6,526 bases of DNA from an uncultured Clostridiaceae bacterium (GTDB lineage Bacteria; Bacillota; Clostridia; TANB77; CAG-508). The position numbers were made by a program, and so were the translations under genes. Position 1 is the first letter of the stretch. Every line of letters starts with the position of its first letter. Under the pieces are notes generated by a model that ran no database searches, was not told the DNA's origin, and saw only the letters and a program-made list of their open reading frames with translations. Below, in pieces: positions 5,538 through 6,526 of this stretch. Where the stretch lies: NCBI GenBank assembly GCA_958402495.1, contig CATXTS010000113.1, positions 1-6,526 on the forward strand, read 5' to 3'.

Positions 5538-6526
5538 ATGCATTTATCTAAAATATTTAATAATATAAATTTTCAAAAAATAAAATATTTAAATGAAAAA
5601 AATAAAATTTCTGGTAGTTTTTCTACAAAAGATTATTTAAGCCCTAGTTATATAAACTTTTCAAATCCTAAATATATAGAAATAGATAATTTATATTATG
5701 CATCTTTATTAATTGTAAATTATTATCATGAACAAAATGATTTATTATTAAAATCTATTGTAGATTCAAATATTAATGTTTATATTTCTATCTTTTATGA
5801 AAAGCAAGATGCCTATAAAATTATTAAAGATTTAACCTATCATATTGGAAATGTAGGGGTAGATTTAAAAAATAATCATGAAAATAGAGAAGATATTGAA
5901 ATAGCTGCTTTTACTTATCAAGATGCCAAATATATTCGTAGAGAAATACAAATTAATAACGAAGATTTATATTACTTATATATGTATTTGACAATTTATG
6001 CAGAAGATAAAAAAGAATTAGAATATATGTTAAATAAGGTGGAGGCAATGACACAAAGTAAAGGGATGCAAACTAGAAGAGCCTATTTTAGAGAAGAGCC
6101 ATGTTTTTTAGCAACATTACCATTTATGCAAAATCAAAAAGAAATAAAAGAAGTAGCTAAAAGAAATGTTTTAACTTCTAGTTTAACTTGTACATATCCT
6201 TTTATTTCTTCTACTATATTTGATGAAGAAGGGATTTTTATTGGAAGTAATATTTATAATAATTCTTTAGTTTTTATAGACCGTTATCAAAAAAGTAAAT
6301 ATAAAAATGCGAATATGTGTATATTCGGAACAAGTGGAGCAGGAAAGTCCTTTTATATTAAATTAATAGTTTTAAGATATCGATTAATGGGTATAGAACA
6401 ATATATTATTGATCCAGAAAGAGAATATACCAACTTATGTAAAAATTTAGAAGGAACATTATTAAAAATAGGACCTAGTTCTAATACATATATAAATGTT
6501 TTCGATATTAGAGAAGAAAGTTTAGA
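5538..6526 (+). CDS. virB4: VirB4-family type IV secretion ATPase, 3' end beyond the window
   Basis: The first 329 codons of a VirB4/TraC/ConE-type ATPase are visible, and the frame stays open to the right edge. VirB4 proteins sit on the cytoplasmic face of the membrane and power assembly of, and substrate transport through, type IV secretion (conjugation) channels. The N-terminal region (about 1-255) fits the CagE/TrbE/VirB-type domain and ends with TYPFISS (219-225) and NNSLVFIDRY just before the P-loop. Walker A is GTSGAGKS at 264-271. It is followed by IDPEREY at about 291-297, the strand and Asp-Pro motif characteristic of VirB4/TraG-type P-loops. Walker B and the C-terminal motor domain lie outside the window, so completeness cannot be judged. 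The gene is cotranscribed with the upstream 190-residue protein. Codon use is very AT-rich, as in the neighbours, and gives no clear sign of foreign origin. The symbol is used in the family sense. Confidence 0.9.
   Translation, partial: MHLSKIFNNINFQKIKYLNEKNKISGSFSTKDYLSPSYINFSNPKYIEIDNLYYASLLIVNYYHEQNDLLLKSIVDSNINVYISIFYEKQDAYKIIKDLTYHIGNVGVDLKNNHENREDIEIAAFTYQDAKYIRREIQINNEDLYYLYMYLTIYAEDKKELEYMLNKVEAMTQSKGMQTRRAYFREEPCFLATLPFMQNQKEIKEVAKRNVLTSSLTCTYPFISSTIFDEEGIFIGSNIYNNSLVFIDRYQKSKYKNANMCIFGTSGAGKSFYIKLIVLRYRLMGIEQYIIDPEREYTNLCKNLEGTLLKIGPSSNTYINVFDIREESL

Overview
The window comes from a very AT-rich, low-GC Gram-positive bacterium, most likely an uncultured or host-associated member of the Clostridia. 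The basis is the DnaN, RecF and short-form GyrB sequences, strong AAGGAG-type ribosome binding sites, arginine encoded almost only by AGA, and use of TTG as a start codon. TGG encodes Trp and TGA is a stop, so the standard bacterial code applies. All convincing genes lie on the + strand.

Bases 1-3386 are the origin-proximal replication block: the 3' end of dnaN (sliding clamp), recF (recombination mediator ATPase) and gyrB (DNA gyrase subunit B), ending in a strong hairpin at 3350-3386. The usual Firmicute order is dnaN-yaaA(rlbA)-recF-gyrB-gyrA. Here the small S4-domain gene is missing between dnaN and recF, and gyrA does not follow gyrB. The 67-bp dnaN-recF gap holds two convergent DnaA-box-like sequences that overlap a plausible promoter.

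Bases 3387-3908 contain no convincing gene. About 440 bp of this stretch (3401-3840) has strand composition opposite to every gene around it: by hand count, C is about three times as frequent as G on the + strand. A weak minus-strand promoter candidate sits at its right edge and the gyrB hairpin at its left edge, so a leftward untranslated or small-peptide RNA is possible but unproven.

Bases 3909-4826 encode a cytosolic M14-family zinc peptidase of the gamma-D-glutamyl-diaminopimelate peptidase type, starting at TTG. It appears to be a single-gene unit with its own promoter candidate and a good intrinsic terminator.

Bases 4897-6526 start a new operon with a clear promoter. A 190-residue protein resembling the N-terminal part of VirB4/TraC proteins is followed 12 bp later by a VirB4-type type IV secretion ATPase, cut by the window end just after its Walker A motif. 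This is the beginning of a conjugation or secretion module close to the chromosomal replication genes. Whether it is an integrative conjugative element or a resident system cannot be decided from the part shown.
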